Below are positions 37,696-48,364 of a stretch of 64,000 nucleotides of DNA, piece by piece; within the stretch, counting starts at the first letter, position 1; each line of letters starts with the position of its first letter. The notes under the pieces are model-generated. The model saw nothing but the letters and a program-made list of their open reading frames with translations. It was not told where the DNA came from and searched no databases. Origin of the DNA: Henriciella sp. (GTDB lineage Bacteria > Pseudomonadota > Alphaproteobacteria > Caulobacterales > Hyphomonadaceae); NCBI GenBank assembly GCA_017642885.1, contig JAEPOM010000003.1, positions 62,001 through 126,000 of the forward strand, given 5' to 3'. The position numbers and the translations under genes were made by a program.

Positions 37696-38580
37696 TTATT
37701 CGCCCCCGCCCAGTGTGTGGACATAAACCGCCAGCGCCTTGATCGAAGCGTCATCCAGACGATCCTGCCAGGCCGGCATGTGCGAATTTCTGGCATTGTA
37801 GATCGTATTGTAGATGTCGTCACGCGAGCCACCGAACAGCCATTCCTGGTCCGTCAGATTCGGCGCACCCTGGTTTCGGTCACCTGTGCCGTCGACGGCG
37901 TGACAAGACGCGCATTGCTGCTGATAAAGTTCGGCGACACGGCCCGCCGCAACGGGATCATGCTCTTGCCCGGAAACCAGCAGGACATAGTCCGTCAGAT
38001 CGTCAATCTGATCAGTTGAAAGCAGGTTGTCGCGACCGAAAGACGGCATCAGCGAGAAACGAGTATCGAGATCGTCGTCATGGCGAATGCCGTGCCGCAA
38101 CGTGTACTCAATCCCGTCCAAAGTGCCGTCCCACAGCCAGACATCGTCGGCCAGGATGGGATAACCAGCAGCTCCTCGTCCGCCAGCGCCGTGGCAAGTT
38201 GCGCAGTTATCGCCGAACAGGCTCTCGCCCATGGCGAGCGCAAATTGCTGCAGGCCGCGATCGGTTTCGATCTCCTCAAGCGACGCTTCGAGCAGAGTTT
38301 CCGACTGCGCAACGCGGGCTTCTTTCAGGTCGGCCACAGCGACTGCAACGAGATCCCGGTCAGAGTGGTTACGCAATCCGGTCGTGTTCGTGCCCATACC
38401 CGGCAGCGCTGGAATGGCCGGCATCAAGACCATGTAGACCACAGCCCACACAATCGTCCCGTACCAGATATACAGCCACCAGCGTGGTAGCGGGTTGTTC
38501 AATTCCTTGATCCCGTCCCAGCTATGGCCGGTGGTTTCAATGCCGCTATGATCGTCAATGTCTTTGATTTCATTGGCCAT
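37696..38580 (-). CDS. ccoP: cbb3 oxidase diheme subunit CcoP
   Basis: CATCH and CASCH heme motifs; MANEIKD start. Confidence 0.92.
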   Translation of the reverse strand: MANEIKDIDDHSGIETTGHSWDGIKELNNPLPRWWLYIWYGTIVWAVVYMVLMPAIPALPGMGTNTTGLRNHSDRDLVAVAVADLKEARVAQSETLLEASLEEIETDRGLQQFALAMGESLFGDNCATCHGAGGRGAAGYPILADDVWLWDGTLDGIEYTLRHGIRHDDDLDTRFSLMPSFGRDNLLSTDQIDDLTDYVLLVSGQEHDPVAAGRVAELYQQQCASCHAVDGTGDRNQGAPNLTDQEWLFGGSRDDIYNTIYNARNSHMPAWQDRLDDASIKALAVYVHTLGGGE

Positions 38581-38734
38581 CTGATGGCCCTCCATCTTCT
38601 AAAGGCAGCCGCGCGGCGGCATCGAATTTTTCCTGATTTCGTGGCCACAACGCGTAGGCGAGTGCGCCGGCAAACATCAGGACGAAATAGATCAGTCCTC
38701 CTGTCTGCGCGAAACTGGCAAGCAGTTCATACAT
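38570..38734 (-). CDS. ccoQ: cbb3 oxidase subunit CcoQ
   Basis: Not in ORF track; MYELLASFAQTGGLIYFVLMFAGALAYALWPRNQEKFDAAARLPLEDGGPSDGQ. Confidence 0.85.
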   Translation of the reverse strand: MYELLASFAQTGGLIYFVLMFAGALAYALWPRNQEKFDAAARLPLEDGGPSDGQ

Positions 38735-38746
38735 AGCTGGTCTCCC

Positions 38747-39517
38747 CTATCGACGGTTGCTGAGATCATCGGCCTCATAAGTCGAGAAATCGACCAGAGT
38801 GCCAGTCATCTGAAGGTAGGCAACGAGCGCATCCATCTCCGTGATCTCGTCTGGATTGCCGTCCCAGTCGCGCGCTTCGACTGTTCCTTCGCGGCCAGCT
38901 TCGGCCTCGTACAGGCCCATCAAGCTGTCATAGTAATCGAAGCCTTTATCGTCCGGGTCTGCTTGAGCGAGTATGTGCCCTTTGGCGTTTTCGATCATCT
39001 CGTCAGAATAAGGTACGCCGACCAGTCGCTCTGTACGCAGGCGATCTTCGATACCTTCGTATTTGAGCTTCTTATCCATCAGGAAGGCGTAAGGCGGCAT
39101 GATGCTTTCTGGCACCAGAGCGCGCGGATCGATCAGGTGATCCACCTGCCATTCTGCAGAATACTTGCCGCCGACCCGCGCCAGATCCGGCCCCGTTCGT
39201 TTGGAACCCCACTGGAAGGGATGATCGTACATGGACTCTGCTGCGAGCGAGTAGTGACCATAACGTTCTACTTCATCCCGCAGCGGGCGGACCATCTGGC
39301 TGTGACAGACATAACAACCTTCGCGGATGTAGATGTCCCGGCCTTTCAGCTCGAGCGGTGTGTAGGGCCGCATGCCGTCCACTTTCTCGATCGTATTGTC
39401 CATGTACATCAGCGGTGCCATCTGAATGATCCCGCCAATCGAGACCACGATCAGAATGCCGACGGTGAGGAGCAGAGAGTGGCGTTCCAGAACGCCGTGA
39501 TTGTTCATCAGTCCCAT
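38747..39517 (-). CDS. ccoO: cbb3 oxidase monoheme subunit CcoO
   Basis: [23 protein letters not shown]. Confidence 0.93.
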   Translation of the reverse strand: MGLMNNHGVLERHSLLLTVGILIVVSIGGIIQMAPLMYMDNTIEKVDGMRPYTPLELKGRDIYIREGCYVCHSQMVRPLRDEVERYGHYSLAAESMYDHPFQWGSKRTGPDLARVGGKYSAEWQVDHLIDPRALVPESIMPPYAFLMDKKLKYEGIEDRLRTERLVGVPYSDEMIENAKGHILAQADPDDKGFDYYDSLMGLYEAEAGREGTVEARDWDGNPDEITEMDALVAYLQMTGTLVDFSTYEADDLSNRR

Positions 39518-39532
39518 GATACTCCGGGCCTC

Positions 39533-41227
39533 CTATTCAGCAGGCGCCAGCGCGGCGCGCGGCTCTGGTTGTGCGTAAGGATCGCTTGCCGTCTCGAGAT
39601 CTTCGGCTTCGCCGTGCCCGAGTGCGGTTTTGATCAGATTGTAGGCCATGATCGCAGCGCCGCTAAAGTAGAGCAGTCCACCCAGTGCACGGATCATGTA
39701 GCTGATATGCTTGGCCTCAACGGTCTCCACGAAGCTGTATTCGAGGAAGCCATACTCGTTATAAGCGCGCCACATCAGACCTTCCATGATCCCGGCAAAC
39801 CACATGGAGACCATGTAGAAGATGATGCCGATCGTGGAGATCCAGAAGTGCCACTCGACCAGTGATTTGGAGAACAGACCCTTCTTCTTATAGAGCCATG
39901 GCACCAGGCAGTAGAGCGCACCGAAGCTGATATAGCCAACCCAGCCGAGCGCACCGGAATGCACGTGGCCAATGCCCCACTCTGTGTAGTGGCTAAGCGA
40001 GTTCACTGCGCGAACCGACATGAGAGGACCTTCGAAGGTCGACATGCCGTAAAAGGCGAGCGAGACAACCATCATCCGAACGACAGGGTCTGTGCGCAGC
40101 TTGTCCCACGCTCCTGACAGGGTCATCACGCCGTTGATCATGCCGCCCCAACTTGGCATCCACAACATAATCGAGAAGGTCATACCCAGCGTCTGTGCCC
40201 ATTGTGGCAGAGCCGTGTAGTGCAAGTGGTGAGGTCCGGCCCAGATATAGATGAAGATCAGCGACCAGAAGTGCACGATGGACAGGCGGTAGGAGAAGAC
40301 CGGCCGATTCACGCGCTTCGGAATGAAGTAATACATGATCGCGAGGAATCCGGTGGTGAGGAAGAAACCCACCGCATTGTGGCCGTACCACCACTGCGTC
40401 ATCGCATCCTGAACCCCTGCGAACACTTGCACGGATTTAGAGCCCGTCAGGCTAACCGGGATAGACAGGTTGTTGACGATGTGAAGCATCGCGATGGTCA
40501 CAATAAAGGACAGGTAGAACCAGTTCGCGACATAGATATGCGGTTCTTTACGCTTCCAGAGCGTGCCGAGGAAAACCAGAAGGTACACGACCCAAACCAG
40601 GGTCAGCCACAAATCGACATACCATTCAGGCTCGGCATATTCCTTCGACTGCGTGATCCCCAGGAGGTACCCCGTCGCCGCCAGCACGATGAAAATCTGA
40701 TACCCCCAGAACACGAACCAGGGCCACATGCCGCCCGCGAGGCGGGTCCGACAGGTGCGTTGAACGACGTAGAAACTTGTCGCCAGCAACACGTTGCCGC
40801 CAAACGCAAATATCACGGCGCTCGTATGCAGCGGGCGCAAGCGTCCGAAATTGGTCCATCCAAGCTCTGGAAAATAGAAAATCGTTGGCCAGGTGAGTTG
40901 CAGCGCAATGATGACGCCAACCAGCAGTCCCGCGATGCCCCAGAACATGGAGGCTGCGACGCCAAACTTAACGAGCGTGTTCTCATATTCAGATTCATCG
41001 AACGGATCGCGATCTACCAGCCCTCCGGCCCACATCGCTGTTGCGATCAGAAATACACCCCCCAAGACTATGAAGGTAAGTGCCTGATATTCCATTCCGG
41101 CATCCTTCGAGAAGGTTGCCATCAGCAAGGCCAGGAACAGGAAAACGCCTGTCAGCGCTCCCACTCCTAAAATGCTGGTATTGTTTCCGCGCCTTGTGGC
41201 CCCAATCCGTTCCGTCATCGCCGACAT
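39533..41227 (-). CDS. ccoN: cbb3 oxidase catalytic subunit CcoN
   Basis: Heme-copper oxidase [27 protein letters not shown]. Confidence 0.95.
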   Translation of the reverse strand: MSAMTERIGATRRGNNTSILGVGALTGVFLFLALLMATFSKDAGMEYQALTFIVLGGVFLIATAMWAGGLVDRDPFDESEYENTLVKFGVAASMFWGIAGLLVGVIIALQLTWPTIFYFPELGWTNFGRLRPLHTSAVIFAFGGNVLLATSFYVVQRTCRTRLAGGMWPWFVFWGYQIFIVLAATGYLLGITQSKEYAEPEWYVDLWLTLVWVVYLLVFLGTLWKRKEPHIYVANWFYLSFIVTIAMLHIVNNLSIPVSLTGSKSVQVFAGVQDAMTQWWYGHNAVGFFLTTGFLAIMYYFIPKRVNRPVFSYRLSIVHFWSLIFIYIWAGPHHLHYTALPQWAQTLGMTFSIMLWMPSWGGMINGVMTLSGAWDKLRTDPVVRMMVVSLAFYGMSTFEGPLMSVRAVNSLSHYTEWGIGHVHSGALGWVGYISFGALYCLVPWLYKKKGLFSKSLVEWHFWISTIGIIFYMVSMWFAGIMEGLMWRAYNEYGFLEYSFVETVEAKHISYMIRALGGLLYFSGAAIMAYNLIKTALGHGEAEDLETASDPYAQPEPRAALAPAE

Positions 41228-41377
41228 TCACCTCCGTAAGTCCCCAAAAAGGGGCGGTTTCAGCTCGGGCGATGCATAACTTTGGCCGCGCGCGGCCTGA
41301 ATAAGGGTAATCCCCTATGTGCGTGCGCGCCGCACTCGGTAAATACGGAAACACACGGACCAGAGCGGACTCTCAAC

Positions 41378-41635
41378 ATGACGAATTTTGGAACAGCCCT
41401 ACTTGCCGCAGCGATGATTGTGATCGGCAGCATAAAAACCTGGCTACTTATGGGTTCAATTCCGCTGCTCGCTTTGCCAACCTGCAACGGCGAGACGCTC
41501 AATATAGCGATCGGCAATGTGAGCTTCTTTGAACGCGCTCATTGCTGGGGGTGCTATATGTTGGCGGCGGGATTGACCGTAGCGGCGTTTGCAGCTCATG
41601 ACCGATTTGCCAAGCGTCGCTCTGTCGCTTCCTGA
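41378..41635 (+). CDS. small Cys-containing membrane protein
   Basis: 85 aa from internal ATG; two TM segments; FERAHCWGCYM. Confidence 0.6.
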   Translation: MTNFGTALLAAAMIVIGSIKTWLLMGSIPLLALPTCNGETLNIAIGNVSFFERAHCWGCYMLAAGLTVAAFAAHDRFAKRRSVAS

Positions 41636-41680
41636 TTGGATTGATCCATGCCTGACGCCCGCTACAAAGGTTGGCTGATG

Positions 41681-42838
41681 TCAGAGCCACTTTCCCCGAT
41701 TCTCACGGATTCGTCCGGCAATTATGGAGACAAAGAGTCTCTTGAGCTGTTGATGCAGTCCATTCTGGCGTCCGTGCCGGACGCCATGATCGTTATCGAC
41801 GAGACCGGCAAAATTCTCGCCTTCAGCGCTGCGGCCGAACGCCTGTTTGGATACGAGGCCCAAGACATAGCCGGTCGCAATGTTTCCCATTTGATGGCCG
41901 GAGCTGACGAGAAACACCACGATCAGTACATTCGCAATTATCTCACGACTGGAGAAAAACAAATCATTGGGATCGGGCGAATCGTCGAAGCGAAGCTTGC
42001 GAATGGCGAAAGAATACCCGTGGAACTGAAGATCGGTGAGGCGAATGTTCACGGGCGGCGATTGTTCACCGGATATATTCGCGACATGTCCGAGCAGCAG
42101 GCAAACGCCCTGCGTCTGAATGAAATGCAGGTGGAGCTCGCGAACTTTTCACGGCTTAGCGCCGTCGGCACAATGGCATCAGCAATGGCCCACGAGCTCA
42201 ATCAGCCGCTGACTGCCGTCGCGAATTATCTCGAAGCCGCTCGCGACTTGCTGGATCAGGCCGATCCCGAAACGCTGTCTTTCATCCAAGAAGCTCTCGA
42301 CGCGGCGGCCACGCAATCCATCCGCGCGGGTCAGATTGTTCGCCGTCTGCGCGACTATGTTTCTCGGGGAGAGCTCGATCTGCGATCAGTCCATCTCCAG
42401 GAAGTTGTTGATGATGCGATCTCACTGGCAAAAGTCGGCATTGAAGGGCAGTTGGCGCGGGTTATCTCTCGCGTTCCGGATGATTTCCCTGCCTTGTTGG
42501 CCGATCGGCTTCAGCTGCGGCAGGTCATCGTAAACCTCGTGCGTAATGCGATCGAAGCGCTTGCAGAGACTGCCAATCCCCAAGTCTGGATCCGCGCAGA
42601 ACTGGAAGACGGTCTCGCCGTAATCACAGTGGAAGACAACGGCCCGGGCTATCAAGGCCAAGGTGACGCGTCGCCGTTTGACGCGTTTAACAGCTCAAAA
42701 ACCCACGGCATGGGCCTGGGCCTGTCCATTTGCCAGACCATTCTCGATGCCCACGGCACCGATATCGAGTACGCGCCATCCGAAAGAGGCGGCGCAGCCT
42801 TCAAATTCACCCTTCGCCTGGCACAAGGAGAGGAATGA
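41681..42838 (+). CDS. fixL: oxygen-sensing histidine kinase FixL
   Basis: Heme-PAS hallmark HDQYIRNYLTTGEKQIIGIGRIV; HisKA MAHELNQPL. Confidence 0.88.
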   Translation, partial: SEPLSPILTDSSGNYGDKESLELLMQSILASVPDAMIVIDETGKILAFSAAAERLFGYEAQDIAGRNVSHLMAGADEKHHDQYIRNYLTTGEKQIIGIGRIVEAKLANGERIPVELKIGEANVHGRRLFTGYIRDMSEQQANALRLNEMQVELANFSRLSAVGTMASAMAHELNQPLTAVANYLEAARDLLDQADPETLSFIQEALDAAATQSIRAGQIVRRLRDYVSRGELDLRSVHLQEVVDDAISLAKVGIEGQLARVISRVPDDFPALLADRLQLRQVIVNLVRNAIEALAETANPQVWIRAELEDGLAVITVEDNGPGYQGQGDASPFDAFNSSKTHGMGLGLSICQTILDAHGTDIEYAPSERGGAAFKFTLRLAQGEE

Positions 42839-42839
42839 A

Positions 42840-43460
42840 ATGACCAATCGAACCGTCTATCTGGTCGATGATGATGAAGCGATCCGGCATTCGGCGAGCT
42901 TCATGCTGCGCCACGCTGGATACCTGGTTAAAACCTATCCGGATGGCATGTCCTTCCTTGAGCAGGTCACCAGCGATATGGATGGCTGCATCCTCCTTGA
43001 TGTGCGCATGCCAGGCATGGATGGCCTCGCCGTACAGAGCGCGCTCAACCAGCGCGGCATCAAAATGCCGGTCATCGTTCTGACTGGTCACGGTGATGTT
43101 CCGGTCGCAGTCGAAGCGATGAAGGGCGGCGCGATTGAGTTCCTGGAAAAGCCCTACGAGAAGCACACACTCGTCACAGCAATAACCAACGCGTTTGAGC
43201 AACTCGACACCGAAACAGCAGACGACCGCCGCAGCAAGGATGCCCAAGCGCGGCTCAGCGCGCTGACTCCGCGAGAAATGGAAGTTCTGGAATGCCTAGT
43301 GGCCGGGCTTACCAATAAAGGCATCGCGCAGGCGCTCTCAATCTCGCCTCGCACGGTTGAAATCCACCGCGCACACATGATGGAAAAGCTCGAAGCAGAA
43401 AGCCTGTCCTCGGCATTGCGACTAGCGTTCGTGGCCGGGATCGGAAGTGAACAGGCATAG
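42840..43460 (+). CDS. fixJ: response regulator FixJ
   Basis: Receiver + LuxR-type HTH (LTPREMEVLECLVAGLTNKGIAQALSISPRTVEIHR). Confidence 0.88.
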   Translation: MTNRTVYLVDDDEAIRHSASFMLRHAGYLVKTYPDGMSFLEQVTSDMDGCILLDVRMPGMDGLAVQSALNQRGIKMPVIVLTGHGDVPVAVEAMKGGAIEFLEKPYEKHTLVTAITNAFEQLDTETADDRRSKDAQARLSALTPREMEVLECLVAGLTNKGIAQALSISPRTVEIHRAHMMEKLEAESLSSALRLAFVAGIGSEQA

Positions 43461-43481
43461 GGACAGTACCTAGAGACGAAT

Positions 43482-43500
43482 GTGTAGCTCTTAACTACAC
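43482..43500. promoter_or_regulatory. inverted repeat upstream of receiver-only gene
   Basis: GTGTAG-N7-CTACAC. Confidence 0.35.
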
Positions 43501-43507
43501 GCATATT

Positions 43508-43909
43508 ATGCCAGAGCGATCTCATCCGCCCACACGCGCCAAGCCCGCGCAATCCTCCCGGTTGGTCTTGATCGAGGATGATGAGAACGTGCGTCGCTCA
43601 ATGACGATGCTGTTGCGAGCGCGCGGGTTCATCATCGATGCTTATCGCAGCGGGACCGAATTCCTGACGCTGCAAGGTCGCCATGGCGGCGATTGTCTAC
43701 TGATCGATTACAAAATGCCGCGTTTGGATGGCCTCGAGGTTATGCGCAGACTGAGAGCCGTGAATGACACGACACCCGCGATCATGATCACAGGCTACTA
43801 TTCAGATTCCCTGTTAGCGCGGGCCCAGTCTGTCGGATTCGCGGAGGTCCTTGAAAAGCCCGCCACTCCGGAAGTGCTGATTCAATTGATATCAAACACG
43901 ATCAACTGA
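43508..43909 (+). CDS. single-domain response regulator (FixT-like candidate)
   Basis: Receiver domain only: LVLIEDDENVRRS..LLIDYKMPRLDGLE..VLEKPATPEVL. Confidence 0.8.
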   Translation: MPERSHPPTRAKPAQSSRLVLIEDDENVRRSMTMLLRARGFIIDAYRSGTEFLTLQGRHGGDCLLIDYKMPRLDGLEVMRRLRAVNDTTPAIMITGYYSDSLLARAQSVGFAEVLEKPATPEVLIQLISNTIN

Positions 43910-43953
43910 AGGATCGAAGGCGCATCTCTGTGCAGTCCACGCGTCATCGGGCC

Positions 43954-44958
43954 TTACAATTGCAAATTCGGCGTCAGATCGAATACGTTCTCCGAACCGA
44001 GGATTTGCGCCGTCCCATCCATTTTGTTCGGGTGTATAAAGTCGGATCGAAACCACTTGTGCGTTTGCTCGTTGAAAATGGATTGAAGCCACTCGATGGC
44101 CGCCATCCCCGCAGGGTTTCGACGAACCCGCTCAGTATAAGTCAACCAGAATTGAATTGGCGCCAACGCAGGCAGATGAAGCGGAACCAAGTCTGGTTCA
44201 ACCTCCGCGATATAGCTGGGAAGAATCGCGATTCCACCGGCGTTTCCGGCGAGTTGCAGCAAGGCCGTTCCGGAATTCGTAATCACTGAATAGTCGATGA
44301 AGTCCTTTAATTGTTTGATGTTTTTCGACCATTGTTCGACTTGATGCACATAAGCCGTGTGCATCAGCAATTTGCGGTTTTGAAACTCGAAAATCGATTG
44401 CGGATGCCCGTGCTCATCAATGTATGCCTGCGAGGCAAAACACATATAATGCAACGTACCGGCACGCTGCGAAATGATCTCTGGGTGTGTCGGCTTTTCG
44501 AACACGATCGCCACGTCGGCTTGTCGATGAACCACTTCGTCAACCGCAAGGCCGATCTCGAGATCAACCTGTACGTTCGGAGCGGTGCGGTGAAAGTCCG
44601 GGAGCTGGCGGGCAATCCAGTAAGGCCCAAGGCCGTCGCCCGCCTTAATCTTAACCGCGCCAGCAATCGTCGCGTTCTTCTCGGCCACCTGATCGCCGAC
44701 CGTTTCGACCAAACCCTGCATCTTCTGCACAAGGTCCAGAAGTCGTTTGCCTGCCGCTGTCATCTCGACGCCGCGTTTTGAGCGTTGGAAGAGTTTGGTG
44801 CCGAGCTCTCGCTCCAGATCGTTTATTCGTCGACTGACTGTTGGAGTAGATTCACCAAGCGTGCGTGCGGCGGCGGTCATGCTGTGAGCTTCTGCGACCA
44901 GGCGGAACACCCGCAATCTGTCCCAGTTGAACCGCTCTGATAACACACGCTGCTCCAA
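43954..44958 (-). CDS. LysR family transcriptional regulator
   Basis: N-terminal HTH VAEAHSMTAAARTLGESTPTVSRRINDLERELGTKLFQRSKRG. Confidence 0.9.
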   Translation of the reverse strand: MEQRVLSERFNWDRLRVFRLVAEAHSMTAAARTLGESTPTVSRRINDLERELGTKLFQRSKRGVEMTAAGKRLLDLVQKMQGLVETVGDQVAEKNATIAGAVKIKAGDGLGPYWIARQLPDFHRTAPNVQVDLEIGLAVDEVVHRQADVAIVFEKPTHPEIISQRAGTLHYMCFASQAYIDEHGHPQSIFEFQNRKLLMHTAYVHQVEQWSKNIKQLKDFIDYSVITNSGTALLQLAGNAGGIAILPSYIAEVEPDLVPLHLPALAPIQFWLTYTERVRRNPAGMAAIEWLQSIFNEQTHKWFRSDFIHPNKMDGTAQILGSENVFDLTPNLQL

Positions 44959-45112
44959 ATATTGTTCTGTTTACCTAAGTTTTGCGCAGAGGACTGGCTT
45001 AATCCAGACCTAAACTGCATTTTCAGGCGATCAGATTAATTTGGATCTTTCTCATTAAGCCTTTTCACACCCAAGACTGGCAGATAGCGCGAAGGGAAAA
45101 ACGGGTGGATAG

Positions 45113-45313
45113 ATGAGAAAGCGGGTGAGCGAATTCGAGCAATTGGATCGTGTTTTAGCGACTATGAGGTTGCTTCAGAGCCATCTGGAAGAAGCAAACT
45201 TCGAAGTTACCGAGTTTGAGGAAGTCGAGATCTTTCTAGACCTTGCTCTCAACGCAGGCGAACAGTTGCGCAAGCCAGAGCATGCGCCGGTTCTTGATCG
45301 ATATTTTAAATAG
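45113..45313 (+). CDS. small hypothetical protein
   Basis: 66-aa acidic helical ORF. Confidence 0.4.
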   Translation: MRKRVSEFEQLDRVLATMRLLQSHLEEANFEVTEFEEVEIFLDLALNAGEQLRKPEHAPVLDRYFK

Positions 45314-45319
45314 TCGGGC

Positions 45320-45733
45320 TTAGCGCCCTTTTTTGCCGAGCCCGATTTTCTTGGCAAAATCTGACCGCCGTCGCGCGTATTCAGGTGCGACCATTGGATA
45401 ATCCGCAGGCAACCCCCAACGCGCGCGGTATTCATCTGGCGACATATCATAGTGCGTCCGCAAATACCGCTTGAGCATTTTCAGCTTCGCGCCGTCTTCC
45501 AGACAGATGATATGGTGATCTGTAACCGACTTGTTGATCGCAACAGCTGGATCCGGTCGGGGCGAACTCGTGCTCGACTCTGCCAGTTCTCCAAGCTTGG
45601 CGTGAACGACTTTCAGAAGTCCCGGCAAGTCTGCAGGGCTGATCGCATTATTGCTCACATAAGCCGATACGATGTCGGTCGCCTGGCTCAACAAATCTAG
45701 ATTGGATACGGAATCATTTTCAATAGTAGACAT
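45320..45733 (-). CDS. MucR/Ros family transcriptional regulator
   Basis: CLEDGAKLKMLKRYLRTHYDMSPDEYRARWGLPADYPMVAPEYARRRS. Confidence 0.92.
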   Translation of the reverse strand: MSTIENDSVSNLDLLSQATDIVSAYVSNNAISPADLPGLLKVVHAKLGELAESSTSSPRPDPAVAINKSVTDHHIICLEDGAKLKMLKRYLRTHYDMSPDEYRARWGLPADYPMVAPEYARRRSDFAKKIGLGKKGR

Positions 45734-45908
45734 GCCCTCGGATAGGGATGAGACTTGTTATCTGTCTATAAAACCGCCTGAAATACTAGCTTGATTGCAG
45801 ATTTGTATATTCGCACCCGAAGATCGTTTCAATTTTAGTGTATACACACTAGAATGGACCATCTGGTTTATATCTAAACCACATCAACGGGCAATAGAGG
45901 CTGGAGCT

Positions 45909-47636
45909 TTACCAGCCACCGCCGCCGCCGCCGCCACCGCCGCCTCCAGAGAAGCCCCCTCCTCCACTTCCGGACGAACTGGAGCTTTGCGGCAGTGCTG
46001 AAGAGACGCCGGAACTCATGCCGGACACCATGCCATCGGTCATCCCCCCCATAGAGCCAAACGTGCGCGCGCTGACATTTGTCCAGCCGGGATTGTAGTT
46101 TTTGGCTTCCTCAGGAATCAGGCGTTCGAAATGCTTGGTCCACGGTTTTTCGACGCCCAACGCAACGGCGTAAGGCAGGAACGTCTCGTAGCGCTCCACA
46201 GTCATCGGCGGCGGCGCATCGCTGCCCACTTCCACCGAATTGAGCTGCAGTTTTTCAGCCTTCTCCATGTATAAACGGAACCCCTGCAAATGGGTCCTGA
46301 CGTCCTGGCCCTTCTCTGTCGGCGCAGGCATCAGGTACATAAACAGGCCGTTCAATCCAGCGAGCGAGACGACAAGAAGCGTATGCCAGCCTGACCAGTA
46401 TGAGACTTGGGCGATCGCGAAAGCGACAGCCGCGACGCTGAGAATTCCGCCGATGATAAGGTAGATGAGATTCCACTTGAAATAGGCCGAGCCATACTTG
46501 CCTGAGATTTTTTTCCGGAACTGAGTGTAGGCCTTGGTGAAGTCCGCATCATATTTTTCACCTAGCTTTACCGCAGCCTTCCCTGAAAATAGGCGGCTGT
46601 GAAAGGATGCCAATTCGGCGGTCACCGCCGACGCAGGGCCGGACGTTTGCTTCGACAACGTCGTTTTCTTTTTGTCGTTCTTGTCGACGTCGATACGCAT
46701 ATGCCCGTTCGCAGCGAGGAACATCAGGCTGCCAATCAATCCATCATGACCACGGAACCCGCGATAATAGATGTGATGCGCAGCGGCGGGTGAGTAACCT
46801 TTCGGTGGCTCATATTGCGGAAACACCGGCCCTTTTGTCGGATCACGCCCGACCCGGTCAAAGCTACGCTGGTAGAAGATCAGCAATCCAAAGAAGGATG
46901 TGATGAGCGCCGTGAGGGCGCCATTTCGCGCCCACCATAGCCAGCCTTTGTCAGATAAAGACGGGGGATCGATCACGCCCTTTGCAATCGAGACAGATAC
47001 GGTCAGCCCCTCACGAGGGCTCAGAGGTCGATTGGTTCGAAACACATGAGACGTGCCATTACCGCGATAATCATAGTCCCGACCTGCGCTACCACCGTAT
47101 CCCGTGTAGGCATTTGCATCGACCATCTGCGCACCGTCCGGGAAACGCACGTCCGCGCTCGCCGACAGGATCGGGAATTGCCAGTAGGTGCCCGTGGCGT
47201 TCCAGTAGACCTCGTCAAAGCCTTCGCTGTAACGAACCATATTCTTCACGAGGTAGCGAATTTCATAGGAGTGCACGCGGTAATCCAGATAGACATTGGG
47301 ATCGCCGATCTGAACGCGCACGGCATTTCCGATCGTCTCCCGCGAGTACGGCTCGCGCTCTCCATCCTTCCTGACGCTCAGGATGGTGTACCTATACGGC
47401 AGAGTTCCCGTGCCGTCTGAGTCCTGGAAGGAAGCGGGAAGGTCGCGAAAGATCCCGCGGCGGATATCGCGGCCTTCAACATTCACATCGATCGTCTCAG
47501 TAACCCTGATGTCGCCGTTCGTCTCAACTTCTATAACGACATCGAAGTTTCGGATCTCTTCCTGACCGACAGCCAGCCCACTCAGGATGAGCGCAGCACA
47601 GCAAAGGAATATCAGGCGAGCCAGTCCCAGCATCAA
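45909..47636 (-). CDS. DUF2207 domain-containing membrane protein, Gly-rich C-terminus
   Basis: IRNFDVVIEVETNGDIRVTETIDV; GGGGFSGGGGGGGGGGGW tail. Confidence 0.88.
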   Translation of the reverse strand: MMLGLARLIFLCCAALILSGLAVGQEEIRNFDVVIEVETNGDIRVTETIDVNVEGRDIRRGIFRDLPASFQDSDGTGTLPYRYTILSVRKDGEREPYSRETIGNAVRVQIGDPNVYLDYRVHSYEIRYLVKNMVRYSEGFDEVYWNATGTYWQFPILSASADVRFPDGAQMVDANAYTGYGGSAGRDYDYRGNGTSHVFRTNRPLSPREGLTVSVSIAKGVIDPPSLSDKGWLWWARNGALTALITSFFGLLIFYQRSFDRVGRDPTKGPVFPQYEPPKGYSPAAAHHIYYRGFRGHDGLIGSLMFLAANGHMRIDVDKNDKKKTTLSKQTSGPASAVTAELASFHSRLFSGKAAVKLGEKYDADFTKAYTQFRKKISGKYGSAYFKWNLIYLIIGGILSVAAVAFAIAQVSYWSGWHTLLVVSLAGLNGLFMYLMPAPTEKGQDVRTHLQGFRLYMEKAEKLQLNSVEVGSDAPPPMTVERYETFLPYAVALGVEKPWTKHFERLIPEEAKNYNPGWTNVSARTFGSMGGMTDGMVSGMSSGVSSALPQSSSSSGSGGGGFSGGGGGGGGGGGW

Positions 47637-48199
47637 TCGGCCCCGCCAAGGTCGATTTCCGGGATGGCGCGATCGCTCATTTGGATTTCGAAGAAGTGCC
47701 GGCGTGCGAACCCAAACATTCCGGCAATAAGATTTCCAGGAAAGCTCTCAACCGCAACATTCATCTCTCGCACTGCGCCATTATAAAAGCGCCGCGCCAT
47801 TTCGATCTTGTTCTCTGTCTCGGCGAGCTCGGTCTGAAGCTCCTTGAAGTTTTCGTTGGCTTTGAGGTCTGGATAGTCTTCCGCCAGGGCTATGAGCTTT
47901 CCGACGGGCGCGGCGAGCGCGCTTTCCTTTGATCCACGCGCGCCGGGATGATCCCCGGCCTGCAGGGCCGCGTTTCGTTTCATTATGACATCCTCGAACA
48001 ATTGCCGCTCATGACTGGCATAAGCCTGCACCGTCGTGACCAATTGCGGGATCAGGTCCGCGCGCCGTTTGAGCTGAACATCGATATCTGCCCACCCATT
48101 GTCGACCATGTTCCGCTTACCAACCAGCTGATTGAACAGAATGATCACAAAGGCGAGTAGAACGACGAGGATGCCGAGAACCACATAGATTGGTGTCAT
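47633..48199 (-). CDS. LemA family protein
   Basis: LVGKRNMVDNGWADIDVQLKRRADLIPQLVTTVQAYASHE. Confidence 0.92.
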   Translation of the reverse strand: MTPIYVVLGILVVLLAFVIILFNQLVGKRNMVDNGWADIDVQLKRRADLIPQLVTTVQAYASHERQLFEDVIMKRNAALQAGDHPGARGSKESALAAPVGKLIALAEDYPDLKANENFKELQTELAETENKIEMARRFYNGAVREMNVAVESFPGNLIAGMFGFARRHFFEIQMSDRAIPEIDLGGAD

Positions 48200-48364
48200 T
48201 TAGATAGGCCCCTCTTTCTGTGCATGTAATCAGGCTTACGGCATTCACCTCGTTTGTGAAGAGCGCACAAAATACTGACAAGCGACCCGGGTGTTACACT
48301 GTCATGATTGCCAGCCACACCGGCCCGGTCTAGATCGGTTGCATCGTCTAAATAACTGGGAGAG

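Noticed and set aside
38963-39865. 300-aa plus-strand ORF opposite ccoO/ccoN
   Set aside because: Shadow ORF spanning two genuine genes.
40202-41170. 322-aa plus-strand ORF opposite ccoN
   Set aside because: Mirror ORF of a strongly conserved GC-rich gene; composition (H/R/Q-rich) is not protein-like.
45909-45960. CCGCCGCCACC tandem trinucleotide tract
   Set aside because: Encodes the poly-Gly tail of the DUF2207 protein; common in this family, not a separate repeat element.
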